From NCBI GenBank assembly GCA_034440615.1, contig JAOTOM010003864.1:1-64000 (forward strand): a DNA stretch of 64,000 bases. The letters run 5' to 3'. Source of the DNA: Ashinkailepas kermadecensis (taxonomy: Eukaryota; Arthropoda; Thecostraca; Neolepadidae). The position numbers were made by a program, and so were the translations under genes. This document shows, in pieces, positions 42,900 through 54,939 of this stretch. The notes under the pieces are model-generated. The model did not search any database and was not told the DNA's origin. It worked only from the letters and a program-made list of their open reading frames with translations. The stretch's first letter is position 1. Each line of letters begins with the position of its first letter.

Positions 42900-45480
42900 T
42901 TGGTTCCTGATGATGATGTATCTGAATCCAATTATACTCGAACTGCTGCTTAGCTGATTCAACATAATCCCGTTGAATTATTCGAGTGCTTCTCCGCTGA
43001 GTGTTATCTTCATTGAAGTCAACATCACAGATTGCCTCCATGAAGCTGTTGCGCGGACGACGTCTGTGCGGCGGCGCCGGTCGGTGTACTGACGTCACCA
43101 GTACGGCAGGCACGCCCGTCCCTGTCAGTCACCAGCACATTAGGTCAACCATTCGGTCTGTCCACGACGTGGTATTGTATTTCCGTCTTCATAGCCAGCA
43201 AGTACAGGTCGGATACAAATCAGGAGCTAGTTAAATTCGTCATATATGCGTGCATTATCTCTGCAAACGTATACTTAATCAAGTATGACTGACATGTTGC
43301 TTTGATTAGAATGACTTACTGTTGAATTTTTGCTCCGGTATCTAACCAAGAGTTTAACAAAAAAACAGTTCTGGTAACATCACTTTCTGACTTATTTTAA
43401 AAGTATCAATATACCGGGACATGAGGTGTTCCACGACACAGCGAGGCACTCATATAGCCTCATGCACATACTTGACCTGAGGTTCACTGAGGTGCTCCAG
43501 TATGGCCAAGGTTTGCACTGCTTATTACAATGAAACAGCTGTAGCTCCGTACCTCCAGTGCAGAATCAAAATTGAAGCTCATGAGTTAACCCGTATCCTT
43601 CTTTGGCCAATGTCCACAGGCTATCTGGCTAAACTAAGTATATCAGAGTTCCAAACCATCGTTATTAAGGGAAGTAAAATGTCAAACACAGGGCAGCAAA
43701 AATCCGACTTTAGCTTTAAGCACTGCAATACTAATTCAGCATATTCAACTTTTGCACTGTGTGCAAGGAGTCAATTTTAATCCGCGAATCACTGAGGGAC
43801 ATCCCCTTGGTTTTTCTGCGATAGCAGCTAATGCAATTGAGACAGCAGCTTGATAATTTCATTACCTTCAAATGAACACCTAGGGTATCTTGTGTAAAAA
43901 GGACCTCAAAGTCATTTTTTGTCTTGTCCTAATAACGTCATAAAGTTGTTCGTAGGTGCTGTTTTTAACTTCTCGAACAGTTGCTTGTTGTTATGAGATA
44001 CACTCGGACTAATGTATACTGACGGATCGATACAGGTGCAGTTGGTATACCAGAGATCACTTTGCTACTGTGTGACTTTAACTATGTCATTATGGGTCAT
44101 ATTGAGATCGTTGATTTTATTCAAATATATTGACCGCTTAGGACTGGAAAATACATTTAAGTGGTTGTAAAATTGATATATCTGTCATCGAAGACATCCT
44201 TACACGTGAGCTCACCCTAGTTCTATTACATATATGTATGTTTTCGGATAAAATGTCAGATCATATTATAATGACATCACAAACTCGATCGCATTTGCGG
44301 CTTTTGCCGCCTCAAACGGTGTCATACGATACAATATAGCCAAATTATGCCGATAGGTCATTCAAGCTGTGATTATTCTAGAGATGCAATGTCTACCGTG
44401 TCCTACCGCGAGAGGAAAACGCTATGCAAGCTTTCAGAATGTGAGCTAAGCATGTGTCTGTGATATGTACCGACATCACCATTCTGTATATTACATTACG
44501 ATGATCTCAGAAAATACATGCACCTATAAAAATCTCCACTTTGCTGGCAATTATGCACACGACAGAACACAAGAGAGGATATTCTGTGGTATATACGAAA
44601 GTGTAGGTGGGATTTTACAGCACCTCGTGGAAGAGTAGCCTACAAACATGTAACGCATTAGACACACAACCAAAACGGAAATTTGAAACCTTCTCTCCAG
44701 ATGAACTCACTTGACCCGAAGACAAGAAGTTCAGATTGTACAATTATTGGCATCTAATGCATGCATCGACCAGCTCTCTAATATTATTTATGATTTATAT
44801 TACTCTAGTGCCCATATTTACGGTAAACATGTACATTCCTGAAATCAGTCCAGTATTTCCACATGACATGACCTGTAAGCTTATAGGCGTCATGCCAGAT
44901 TATACAGGAATATAAATTCCGTAACATATACCAATATTTATGTCCGTTTCAAGATCCCTGCAAAAATGTGGCCTAAAAATGTATTACATTGTATGCTGAT
45001 TCAAACTGGGCAATTTCACCGCTTCCCCTTAGGTGACCTTACTTGACCCGAGGACAGAAAGGTTCACATGGACAATTTTAGATACATGCTGCATGTATTC
45101 AACCACATCTGAAAATGTGAGCTGTCGAAAGTAGTCAAATCGTTTTACCTGACATGACCTGTGGCATCACCAGTGGCCTCCAGATAAAACATTTTCTTTC
45201 AATTAAAGCTATGTCGCTATCGAATGCCATACGAGTCAGCGTAATCGGTTCATTGGTTGCACAGAAATAAGAGGGAAAACCCCCGCAGTGACTCGTGTGA
45301 GTGAAAAGACCCCAGTGACTGTCGTGCTATGTCTATGGTGTTGGTTTAGAAGTTGCATGTGTGACAATATTATTCGGATTATACTTCGTTGCATCATTTT
45401 TAAACATATTAGTCATGATGCTCAAATAACTGACCCGGCGATGCCAGAGCTCACCAAAATATAGTCGTCCCGGCGCAGTG
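42900..45480. other. No firmly supported gene; diverged repeats at about 44690-45130
   Basis: The minus frame 43113-42883 (NSFMEAICDVDFNEDN...) is protein-like but unassigned. Two segments at about 44690-44760 and 45020-45100 share ACTTGACCCGA, GGACA..AAG.TTCA and GTACAATT or GACAATT, which suggests an old duplication. Most of the stretch is AT-rich and featureless. Confidence 0.35.
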
Positions 45481-45584
45481 TAGTGGACTGGTGAAAATGC
45501 GGGCAACGGCTGCGGCCAGTGCAGCACCGACAAGGACAGAGCAGCCGAGTGCAGGATCGGCCAGGCAGGGCAGTCTCTGTCGAC

Positions 45585-45650
45585 ATGGCCAGAGCAGTCG
45601 CTGTCGACATGGCCAGAGCAGTCGCTGTCGACACGGCCAGGGCAGGGCAG
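45585..45650. repeat. 24-bp tandem repeat, about 3 copies
   Basis: CTGTCGACATGGCCAGAGCAGTCG repeats in the upstream region of the cuticle gene, about 150 bases before the TATA box. Confidence 0.9.
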
Positions 45651-45778
45651 CCGCCGCCGGCCCGGTACGCAGGTCCGACGCTCTGCACGCGTGTGTGTGA
45701 CCAGTCGGCCGCCTGGCCTTGCTGCCGGCGCCGGCGGAAAAGAGAGCGAAGGCGATGGCGGAGGCGCCACCGCGCCGC

Positions 45779-45804
45779 TATATAAGCCAGGCGCGACCTT
45801 CAGT
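45779..45804 (+). promoter_or_regulatory. Core promoter of the cuticle gene: TATA box and TCAGT initiator
   Basis: TATATAAG lies at 45779-45786 and the arthropod initiator TCAGT at 45800-45804. Spacing to this initiator (about 23) is slightly short; a second CAGT at 45808 would give about 30. The resulting 5' UTR is about 65-70 nt. GC-rich upstream sequence fits a strong, regulated structural gene. Confidence 0.7.
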
Positions 45805-45872
45805 GTGCAGTTGTGGTGCCTCCGCTGTAGCAGAGGTCCCAATACCAGCCAACGCCCGGAGCGGCCGACAAC

Positions 45873-45890
45873 ATGAGATTCCTGGCGCTG
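45873..45890 (+). CDS. Secreted RR-type cuticle protein, exon 1 (six codons)
   Basis: ATG within GACAACATGAG opens M-R-F-L-A-L and is followed at once by GTAAGT. A very short first coding exon carrying only the start of the signal peptide is a known habit of arthropod cuticle genes. Phase 0, joined to exon 2 at 51432 to give MRFLALVLAGALLCAALAQQ, a textbook signal peptide. Confidence 0.87.
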
Positions 45891-45898
45891 GTAAGTGG

Positions 45899-46007
45899 TG
45901 ACCTGAGGTCGGCGGCGGCCGTCTCGAATGGCAGTGGTGACCCGGGGTCAGTGGTCAACGGCGGTGAATAGTGACTGGTGCAGTCGCGACGGCGTAACCT
46001 GAGGTCA
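45899..46007. promoter_or_regulatory. Three 13-bp palindromic AGGTCA-type sites at the start of the intron
   Basis: TGACCTGAGGTC(G) at 45899, TGACCCGGGGTCA at 45938-45950 and TAACCTGAGGTCA at 45995-46007 are everted pairs of nuclear-receptor-type half-sites with one base between. They start nine bases after the exon 1 donor. Whether a receptor binds is inference. The same word also occurs in dispersed repeats (for example 6495-6507). Confidence 0.4.
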
Positions 46008-46009
46008 CC

Positions 46010-47190
46010 TGAAGTGGTGGCTGGTGAGCAGGCCGGCGATTGGTGGTGTGAAGGGTGATATGATCAGCGATGTGATCAGCGATGTGATCAGCGCCCGGAC
46101 GACTGTTCCGCATAGCTTGTGTTCACCGAAGCTAAGCGTGCTTTTCATCAGAATTTCGCGAAGTGTCCACGTTTTCGCTTTCCATCGTCACAGCACTCAA
46201 GTCAATTTACGTTTGCATTGAAAACTGATATTCATGCTTCAATCATTTTGAGCAATTCGGGCAGTTAATGTCACGAAGACATTTTTCGTATCTTAAAAAA
46301 TAACTTTCTGCGATATTTTTACCGGTTCCGACTGAGGGCACCCTGGGCATTCACCGCTTGAGGTCATGAATGGCATTAAATAGCAGGCACAGTGATAAGT
46401 GTTCAGCAATTACTCACAATTACAAAGCGGGTGGAGCCGATGGACTGACGGTCTATTTCTCACGCTACCGCTGCCTATTACCAATTCTGGTCTGTAATGT
46501 TCACCGTGTGTCAAAATATGTCGTAATCAGATGAAACAGATGTTCATGAAAATCACACCAGCGCCTTTAATAATTCATGTTACGCATGCTTTTCTTTACT
46601 CTATGGGTTTTTCTAACGTCCTCCTCTCAAACTTCTCGGGCATTGTAGGGAAACAATAACCGCGTTAATGTCATATATTTCGTTCTTGCAGTGGAATCTC
46701 CAGACCGCTTGAATTACGAAGATCACAAATACTTTATTGAAATGCTGCATTCAATATGTGCAACTTGGCCACCAATTTAACCTGTGTTCGGGTTTCCGAC
46801 ACATTTTAGCGCATGAAACCCTTCCATGATTAGAGTTATTAATGCCTTCCTTTACTCTGAATTTATTTAACTCTTCCATTTTAATCGCCTCCTGGATTGT
46901 ACGGACATAATAACTGTGTTAATGCCACCATATAGGTCCTTACAGTCCATCCTTTAGGTCACTGGAATTGTGGAATTTGCAAGCAGTTTTATACAAAAGC
47001 GGCAATCAGCATGCAAATTTTCCTCCCAATTTAATTTGCTTCGGATCTTGGGATCATTAATTTGAACGACATCGTCAGCAGCCGACGCCCGGCTGCGGCA
47101 GTCTGGGCCGGTGCGCCGCTCCACCACGCCACCCCGCCCGCGAAACGCTTCTGGAGGCAGGCCGGCCAAACCTTTGTGTTTTTCACCACC
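46010..47190. other. Intron of the cuticle gene, no gene seen
   Basis: A GATGTGATCAGC triplet repeat sits at 46055-46092. The rest is AT-rich and featureless. Confidence 0.5.
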
Positions 47191-47197
47191 GCACAGA

Positions 47198-47380
47198 GGC
47201 GCAGCCAAAGGGACCGCCCCCTCCCATTAGGGCCCAAAATACACTAGATTAAAGGAGAAATTTGGGGATTTTTTACCACGCAAAAGCCTAATTTTTCGGC
47301 TTACTTCGCGCGTCCGAAGCTTTCTTCGTTTCATCACATTTTGTGTGGTCGTACCCCCCAAGAAAAACCCTGGCTGCGCC
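47198..47380. mobile_element. MITE-like element, 183 bp
   Basis: Ends GGCGCAGCCA and TGGCTGCGCC form a perfect 10-bp inverted repeat, extended by AAGGG against GGGTT and by flanking CACAG/GTGGG similarity. Internal sequence is non-coding. The end type (GTGGCGCAGCCAGGG) is common among invertebrate DNA transposons. Confidence 0.5.
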
Positions 47381-48098
47381 ACTCCCACCGCAGTTCCTAT
47401 GTCTACCAACGGATTTTAAGATCATTTTGCGTGCGATGTGCTTTTCAATTTGCGACGAAGTCACAGTTCCATTTGCTTTGCAATATTCCTACCCGCTAGT
47501 CGGATACGTGCCAAACAAAAACAAAAACAAAACGAAACAGAAAGGGTGGGCAGATTCCTGTCCTTCACCTCCGGTGCGGATGTTAAACGCATAGAACTTA
47601 AACCATGGGAAGCCTCCAGCTGCATGGTTCATGTAAAATCCAGATATATACGAAGGCAATCTATTGTAGGTGCACAAAGAAATAACGTTGGTTAGTTGGC
47701 TTTGGCTGAAATATCCAACTTCTGCAATGTAACCTGAGATGTAAGCTCTTGCAGAATACTGCTGAACTGGATGACCTTGAGAGTGAGACCCCCTAGGATA
47801 GTATTGCATGTTATTGCTGAAGATGTAATCAAAACCTTCGTCACAATTTTTCTTTATGCGGTTTTATGACACCGCGTAATGGAATTCCAGCTGACATTAA
47901 TTGTATTGCCCTGCATAACTAATTGGGGAAATGAGCTTACCTTACAGCATGCTTGCCATTATATTTACGAGTATGCTGATTCAATGCCATTTTGAGGAGT
48001 AACTTCACCTACAAATATAATAAATATATTGCCTCATAGTTATTGTTCAAAGACAAGGTTCTAGACAACCAATGTGTACACCACTTGACGGCCAAGCT

Positions 48099-48213
48099 AA
48101 TGATATTTCTTGGATGACCCTTTTTAAAAACAATTCATGATTCAACAATTCATTCAACAATTCAGTCATCAATCATTCTTTAAAAAAGGGTCATCGCAGA
48201 AATATTATTATCA
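48099..48213. mobile_element. MITE-like inverted repeat, arms about 47 bp
   Basis: TAATGATATTTCTTGGATGACCC at the left and, in reverse complement, TAATAATATTTCTGCGATGACCC at the right. T/A runs follow inside. Total about 115 bases. No target duplication was recognised. Confidence 0.65.
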
Positions 48214-50005
48214 TTCTTAAAACCCTTTAATATGTCTCTGAAAGTTGACCACCGGTCAAATGTTCCATTTCCGAAACTGGGGAAATAGCGCCCAGTTCAC
48301 CTGAGAACATGACAGTTGCCATGTTTTTATTGATTCATTTGCAATCAACCCGTTTTGCAATCACCCAATCTACGTTGGGAACATTGATATAACTAGTTCA
48401 ATAGGTCTTCTAGCGTCTTTCATCTATCTACCTATCAAAGTCCGCCATAGTCCAGCCTCATTCGGACTTTCCTGTCGATGTCTCTGGTTTACATATATGG
48501 ATGCTATCAATGGAATCCATCAAATCAAATATAACACTTTTTTATCATGTGAGCCTTAGCATGCCTAAAAATTGTTCATAGCCTTCCTTCCATCCTGCAT
48601 AAACGGTACCTGAAGCAACACATTGGTGACGTAAAATGGCCTCACAGCTTGGGATTATCAGCATCTTTGAAAAGTAATTGCATTATATCAGCCAGCACAC
48701 GTTTGCCGTATTTGAACCTTTTCTGATGCATGGCTGCTCTCAATATTGTTTAATACCACACTACTGCTGTCACGTCATGCTATTATCCGGCACTTCCCAC
48801 ACGATCATTACATCTCCTCCAGCACCTCCGTGCAGGAGCTTCCCTGTCAGCCAACAGTGTCAATTATCTCACCGAGAAGCCTGAACACGGCAAATGTAGG
48901 CATGCTAAGCTGCATGATTGTCAGAAAATAGCTCGTCACTCAATCACACCCAATATACCACGCCCACCATGGACGCAACAATCACGCCCAATAATCATAA
49001 CAATCACACCCAACAATCACAACAATCACACCCAATAATTACAACAATCACACCCAACATGTCACGCACGCCCACCTTGGACACAAACAACGCCTCAACT
49101 TCCACTCACAAAACATCACGGACACCGTCCGAAGTCGAGAAAAGCGTCGGCGCCAGGTCCTTGGGTATGGTAGTCCCCAGCGACTCTTCACGCCCCAACA
49201 ACTTTATCGACGGCCAGCAGGCGAGCAGCACGACGACGTCTTATCGTGTGAAAGTGTTAACTGAACATAATGCTCGCCTAGCACATCATGCCACTTGGTC
49301 GGTAGATGTATCGAGAGGTTCACACTCCGTTGCTAGACTTCACACGACGGAACAGTGTCTTATCGGTGCCACTTGGTCGGCACAGGCATCGAGAGATTCA
49401 CACTTCGTCACTGGACTTCATACGGTGGAACACGGTGCTCCATCAGTGCCACTTTCACGCGCAGTGGCAGCTGTGGCCGGCCAAATCTGCACTCATCTGG
49501 CTTCGACTCTCTCGATTAGTTTCAAACAGATGGGCACCTACCCACTCGGAAAAGCATTGTGGTTGTTTTCCTTAGTGCGGATCATGACATGCAGAAAGTG
49601 AACTGCGCTTGCTATGTACACTCTCTATGTTGTTTGCCATAATCACAGACAAAATGAATACCTGAAGGGAAATGTAGAGTGCTACCAGACCAATTTGTGC
49701 TGTCAAAGTCTCAAGGGAAGTAGCATACTGAAGTAGTAGCTTTGGTTGGTTCGTAAGCCAATGTAATCAATCTACAGTAGCTTTGGGGTTGCTGACTGAC
49801 CTTTCCTCGCAGCTGTATGTAAGAAATGAACACATCCAAAGTGAATCTCGTCACAACACCGTGGGCTCCGGAGCACGCGACGGAGCATCGGGGGCGAGGT
49901 AGATGCGCCCACCATAACTGACACTACACCGGTGCCGTCTGTCAGTCAAACGATAGTGGATGGATAGAGCTGTAGCCGACCGGCCATTTAACAGCCACTC
50001 TTCAA
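48214..50005. other. Intron of the cuticle gene; small repeats only
   Basis: ACAATCACACCCAA repeats occupy 48970-49060. A tandem duplication of about 83 bases (CACTTGGTCGG... GAGATTCACAC) lies at 49290-49450. The 227-codon plus frame here crosses both repeats and has no domain. Confidence 0.45.
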
Positions 50006-50009
50006 GGTG

Positions 50010-50960
50010 AAGTTAGCCGTAAAACAGTGGCCGGCGGGGACGGCTGCGGGTGGCGCTTGTGTAACGGCGCCGGCGCTGTCGGCGCGGCCGGCGGCGCGCG
50101 GGCCGGGCGTCGCCGGCTGTCGGCGGTCGTCGCGGCGTTATGTGGCCCAGTTTCTCAACCGGTGGCGCGGCCGGTTACGGTGGCCCGCGGCGGCCGCCGG
50201 CGACCCGCTCAAGGTCGCGCGGCGCCCCCGCGTAAACAGTGGAACCGGAGGGCGCGCCGGCGGCCGGCGGCCGCTGGTCGACCACGCACTGACCTGTGAG
50301 TTGTGACGTAACCGGCCGTCACCGCCGGGGTCGGCCGCGGGTCACCGGCGGCCCTGCGGCCCGGTTTCGACACGGCCGGCTATCTATACATCTCGAAGTC
50401 ATGAATGAAAGTCCGCGGCGCCGTTTGACAATTCCCGTTGCGCAATTTCGGCAATAATGATGTAGTGCAAGTGTGGCCGGGCGGCCGGCCGGCCGCCGTA
50501 TCGCTCGCCAGGGTGAGGCAAGTCCGGCGCCTCCCGCCACCGTGAGACGGTCATGAGTCGGTGGACGGCGCGTGCCTCGTCGGCGAGAGGCACAGACCGG
50601 CTGCGGACTGTGCCTCACGGCCGGTCTGTTCCTCTCGCCGGCTTGCGGGCTGTGCCTCACCTGCCTCACGGCCGGCGTGAGGCAGGTGCGGCTGAGCCAT
50701 GCGCCGTCGTTCGGCGTTGGCGCGGCGACAACGCTAGCGCTTCCGCAACGGCGCTGGGAAAAACTCGGCGGCCGGCCGGCCGGATACTTTCAGAGGTGGC
50801 GTTGCGACACGGCAGTCGAACGATCTGGTCAACAATTATGTCAGCAAATAATGACCGCAGCGTCGCCGCCTGGCCGGTGCAGCCGAGCATGGGCGACGCA
50901 ATGAGGCGTCACCGGCTGAGATAGTCCGGCTGGGGTGGCAGCGGCTGCAGCAGACTGTGG
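50010..50960. other. GC-rich CpG block in the cuticle gene intron, with inverted repeats
   Basis: This block is far richer in GC than the intron around it. A 13-bp perfect hairpin CACCTGCCTCACG/CGTGAGGCAGGTG lies at 50658-50688, and GGCGAGAGGCACAGACCGGC pairs with GCCGGTCTGTTCCTCTCGCC (19 of 20) around 50581-50642. It could be an alternative promoter or enhancer. No coding exon is supported. Confidence 0.4.
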
Positions 50961-51431
50961 ACAGATGGCCGCCGGCCAGCGGCACATCCGCCTCTTTCAC
51001 CTGTGAAAGCACCATGCATGCAATCACATCATAAATGTGTACAAATCTTTGTGTCCGAGCGGCGTGACACTTCCCTGCTCACCTCAGGTTGCAGTAGTTT
51101 CCTGTCACAGTGGAACCACTCACGTTTATACCCATTGTCGGAGTCTCCGAGCCTTCCTCATCCGCATGTTTTTTTCAGCTGGAGCCTACATCGTGACTAA
51201 TCGGCCAATTTTCCTCAGCTCCGTGATCCCACGACGGGCCTCGACACGAGTCGGCCGCCTCTGCATGGCCATCTACATCTCAGTGAAGCTTGAGCAAAAG
51301 CATACAGTAACAGCTTCCCGCCCGTGTCACGATCTTATCTAGCGAGCCATTGTTGCCAACATCGCCTTCCTGCCCGGCTGTCTGCCGTGACATTTCGCCA
51401 GGTTGGTGACGGCCGGTGTGCGTTCCGACAG

Positions 51432-53233
51432 GTTCTGGCGGGCGCGCTGCTGTGCGCCGCGCTGGCGCAGCAGGAGCGCGGACGCGGCCGGACGCGGCTC
51501 ATCTCGCGCCAGCGGCTGGCCGACGTGATCGACGGCGCCGTGGCCGTCGAGGACAGCGGCGAGTCGGGCCGCAAGCGGGTGCTGGTGCGTCGGCCGGGCA
51601 CGGCGCGCCGCCGCGTCAAGGTGATCCGACGGCCGCGGCCGGCCAGCGCGGCGCCGCCCCAGCCGGAGGTGGTGGCCACCACACCGGCGCCGGCCGTCAC
51701 CACCTTCTCGCCCGGCCTGGCGGGCGTGTTCGCCACCAGCGCGGCGCCCGCCTTCACCCTGGAGCCGCAGTTCAGCGCGGCGCCCACCTTCGCGCCGGAG
51801 CCGACGTTCAGCCAGCAGCCGCAGCAGCAGCTGTTCGAGGCGGCCGGCGCGCGGCTGGCGCGGCAGAGGCTGGTCGGCCGGCGGCCGGCGGTGCCGGCCA
51901 GCGCGGCTCCGACGTCGGCGCCGCGCCGCCAGCGGCCCGCCGAGCCCATCGGCCTGGAGGCGCGCCAGATCAACCGCAAGGACGCCGTGGTGGGTACCAT
52001 CCGCAACTACTCCTTCTACAACGAGGACGGCTCGTTCACGTTCGGCTACGAGGCCGAGGACGGCTCGTTCAAGGAGGAGACGCGCGGTGTCGACTGCGTG
52101 GTGCGCGGCAAGTACGGCTACGTGGACCCGGACGGCGTGAAGCGCGAGTTCACCTACGAGTCGGGCAACCCGTGCGACAACGAGCTGGAGTCGTCCGCCC
52201 AGTTCGACGAGCAGGGCTTCCCGATCCTGGACGAGGCCGGCCGGCTGGAGGGCGGCGTCGACCCGCTCGACGACCAGCCAATCCGGCGGCCCAACACGCA
52301 GTTCATCTCGCAGACCAAGGAGGAGCCGCTGTCCGGCGAGGAGCTCGAGCGGTTCCGAGTGAGCCGACGCCGGCGACCGGAGGTGAGCCGGCGGCGGCCG
52401 GTGCCGCGGCCCCAGCCGGCGCCCGTCGAGCCCGAGCCGACCACGTTCCGACCCCAGCAGCCCGAGCTGCGGCCGGGCGTCACCTTCCGACCGAGCACGC
52501 TACCGGCCTTCCGGCCCGAGCCGGAGACGCGCGCGCCCGTCACGTTCCGCGTGCAGCCGGTGACGACGGCCGTGCAGCCGCGGCCGACGCCCACGCTGTC
52601 GCGGCCGGCGCCCACGTTCACTGCCGCGCGGCCGGCGCCCACGTTCACTGCCGCGCGGCCGGCGCCCACGTTCACTGCCGCGCGGCCGGCGCCCACGTTC
52701 ACTGCCGCGCGGCCGGCGTCGGTCACGCCGCGGCCGCCGTCCGCCTCGACCGTGTTCAACTTCGAGGACGAGCTGCGCGAAATCCAGTCGCGGCCGACGA
52801 CCACGCCGCTGGCGGTGTCACGGCGGCCGCTCGACGCCGGCGACGCCGCCTTCGCGCTGAGTCGGCCCTCCGGCCCGGTGGGCAGCGGCTTCCAGCATCA
52901 GCTGGTGTTCGACCCGAGCACGGGCCAGCACCGCACCGACCTGGTGCAGAGGCTGCCCGAGGGCACCGAGATCCGCATCGGCGAGAACCTGAACTCTGTC
53001 AGCAGGCGGCCTAGCCCGACCACCACGCCGGTGCCGGCGACGTCGCCCTTCCAGAACACGGTGTTCCAGGGCTTCAGCACGGTGCCGCCGACTCGGCGGC
53101 CACGGCCTCCGGTGACGAGTCAGCCCCCGCCGCCCACCACGCGCCGCCCGACGCCAGCCTTCAGCCCCTTCGGTCAGCCACGGCCGCAGCCGCCTCGCCA
53201 GCCCTTCACCGTGTTCAACCTGCAGCCGCGACC

Positions 53234-53295
<62 letters not shown>

Positions 53296-53714
53296 CCGTT
53301 TTCTCCGTCTTCAACCAGCCGCGGCAGCCGCCGCCCAGTGCGCAGCCGCCGCGGCCGCAGTTCGCCCCGCAGCAGCTGCCGCGCCCGCAGCTGCAGTCGC
53401 AGCTGTCGCCGCGGCCGTCGACGGCGCCGGCCGCCGCCGGCTCGCCGCGGCCCGTGCAGCAGGTCAGCTTCGGCACGCAGGTGGCCAACCCGGTGTTCGC
53501 GCGCTTCGGCGTGCCGCAGCCGTTCCGGCCGTTCGGAACGCCGCCGTCGCAGCAGCAGCCGGGCCAGTTCCGGCCGCAGCAGCCCGGCCAGTTCCGGTCG
53601 CAGCAGCCCGGCCAGTTCCGGTCGCAGCAGCCCGGCCAGTTCCGGTCGCAGCAGCCCGGCCAGTTCCGGCCGCCGCAGCCCATCAACTTCTTCGGCGGCG
53701 CCGGCCAGAACTAA
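51432..53714 (+). CDS. Secreted RR-type cuticle protein, exon 2
   Basis: Acceptor CCGACAG at 51431, phase 0. With exon 1 the product has 766 residues. After the signal peptide comes an Arg/Ala/Pro-rich segment (to about 195), then an RR-type chitin-binding domain at about 197-255 with NYSFYNEDGSFTFGYEAEDG, two cysteines and KYGYVDPDGVKREFTYESG, a variant in which the cysteines probably pair. The remaining 500 residues are low complexity: Pro/Arg/Thr-rich, four RPAPTFTAA repeats (about 398-432), a run of 19 CAG-coded glutamines (about 608-626), and QQPGQFRS repeats near the C-terminus, ending NFFGGAGQN. Likely binds chitin and forms extracellular cuticle matrix. The frame upstream of 51432 is intron. 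Codon use is strongly GC-biased, and overlapping frames here are shadows. Confidence 0.95.
53235..53291 (+). repeat. Pure (CAG)19 run inside the cuticle gene
   Basis: Nineteen uninterrupted CAG codons for Gln. Purity suggests length instability and likely polymorphism. Confidence 0.97.
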
Positions 53715-54480
53715 GCTGGCGGCGACGACATTGGCTGCTCGCCGGATATAGCCAGTGACGTCACTGCCTTTTGGTCAAGCCAAGGCAGTAGAGACTGACG
53801 CGATGTGTGTTGACAAAGCTTGATGCCAGGATGCTTTTGTTATTGTATTACTTGCCTAGCTAGACTAGCGCGTAGACGATGATGATTTCCCTGCGTTGTT
53901 GTACATTTGGTGTCCGACTGCTAGTCATTGTCTGATGGTACCCTCATATTTTGCCCAGTTGGGGTACGACGCCACAGATGCTAGATGCGATGCCAGACAT
54001 TTTCTAGAGGTGTAAATTACTTTGGAGAAAACCGTCAACAGAAACACAATTAAGCTTGACTGGCAGGGAGCAAAACGAAAACGCCACGCGATGTGACCAC
54101 ATCTCGGCATAGATACATGTCTTTTGGAATACTCACGTTACCATGGTCGTTCAGATTGTGCAAATGGATGGAGAATGCGATTGCGGAATGGGAAGGGTGT
54201 CAGCGGTCACAAAAGCTGCCCTGGAAAACAAAGGTTTTTTCTTGCAACTTTAAGTTGTAGGAGTTGTAATAATTTGTCAATCGCCATGCCTTTGTGCTCC
54301 GGATTCTCCAGTCCATTTTGGTGTCAATGCGTATTTTGATCGGGAGCAAGCAGGCAGGTTTTGAAGGTACCTTTTGCAACATTGCAATCCGTCCACGAGT
54401 GTATGTTGTACACATGTTGTCTGATGTGCTAAATACATGTTTTTACTTCAATGCCATTATTTATAATTTGAGCACCTGAG

Positions 54481-54486
54481 AATAAA
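54481..54486 (+). terminator. Candidate polyadenylation signal of the cuticle gene
   Basis: AATAAA 767 bases after the stop codon, in ACCTGAGAATAAATGCGGG. The 3' UTR would span 53715 to about 54505. Bases 54510-54935 after it show no gene. Confidence 0.45.
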
Positions 54487-54939
54487 TGCGGGCAGCACGG
54501 AATTGCACGGCACAGCCGAATAATGCTTCACCACCTACCAATTTCCATGATAACAGGTAGACATCGAAATCATTGCCTGCAAATCCATAGCACCAGTAAG
54601 GCTAGCCACGCAATCAGAACCGGTCCAGACTCGTTTCCAGTAGCCTGCGGGCGCAGAAGGAGTTCTTTTCGTGACGTGGCCACTGACGTCGTCTGTATAT
54701 TGGGCATGACGGGCCACTCTCGTCGGCCCCGATTAGGCTGGCGGTTCGGTTGCAGCTGCTATTGTGTGACCATCATGTCTTAAAACACCCGCGTGGAGGA
54801 TTCCACGTGGAATCGGTTACGCCTCATTCGCAACGGCTGCTCTGTCAAATTAACTGCAAATAGCACGTTGAAGTAGTTTCCAACAATACGCCATTGGTGC
54901 GCTCTTGCGACAGACAAGCCGGCGAGGTCGAGTTGCAGT

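Noticed and set aside
51324..51431. Upstream extension of the cuticle exon 2 frame with its own ATG at 51324
   Set aside because: It lacks a signal peptide at its start, whereas splicing from 45890 gives a complete one in frame.
51416..53014. A 532-codon plus frame overlapping the cuticle exon
   Set aside because: It is a shadow of the GC-rich cuticle coding sequence; it lacks the RR domain and consists of Arg/Gly/Ala-rich noise.
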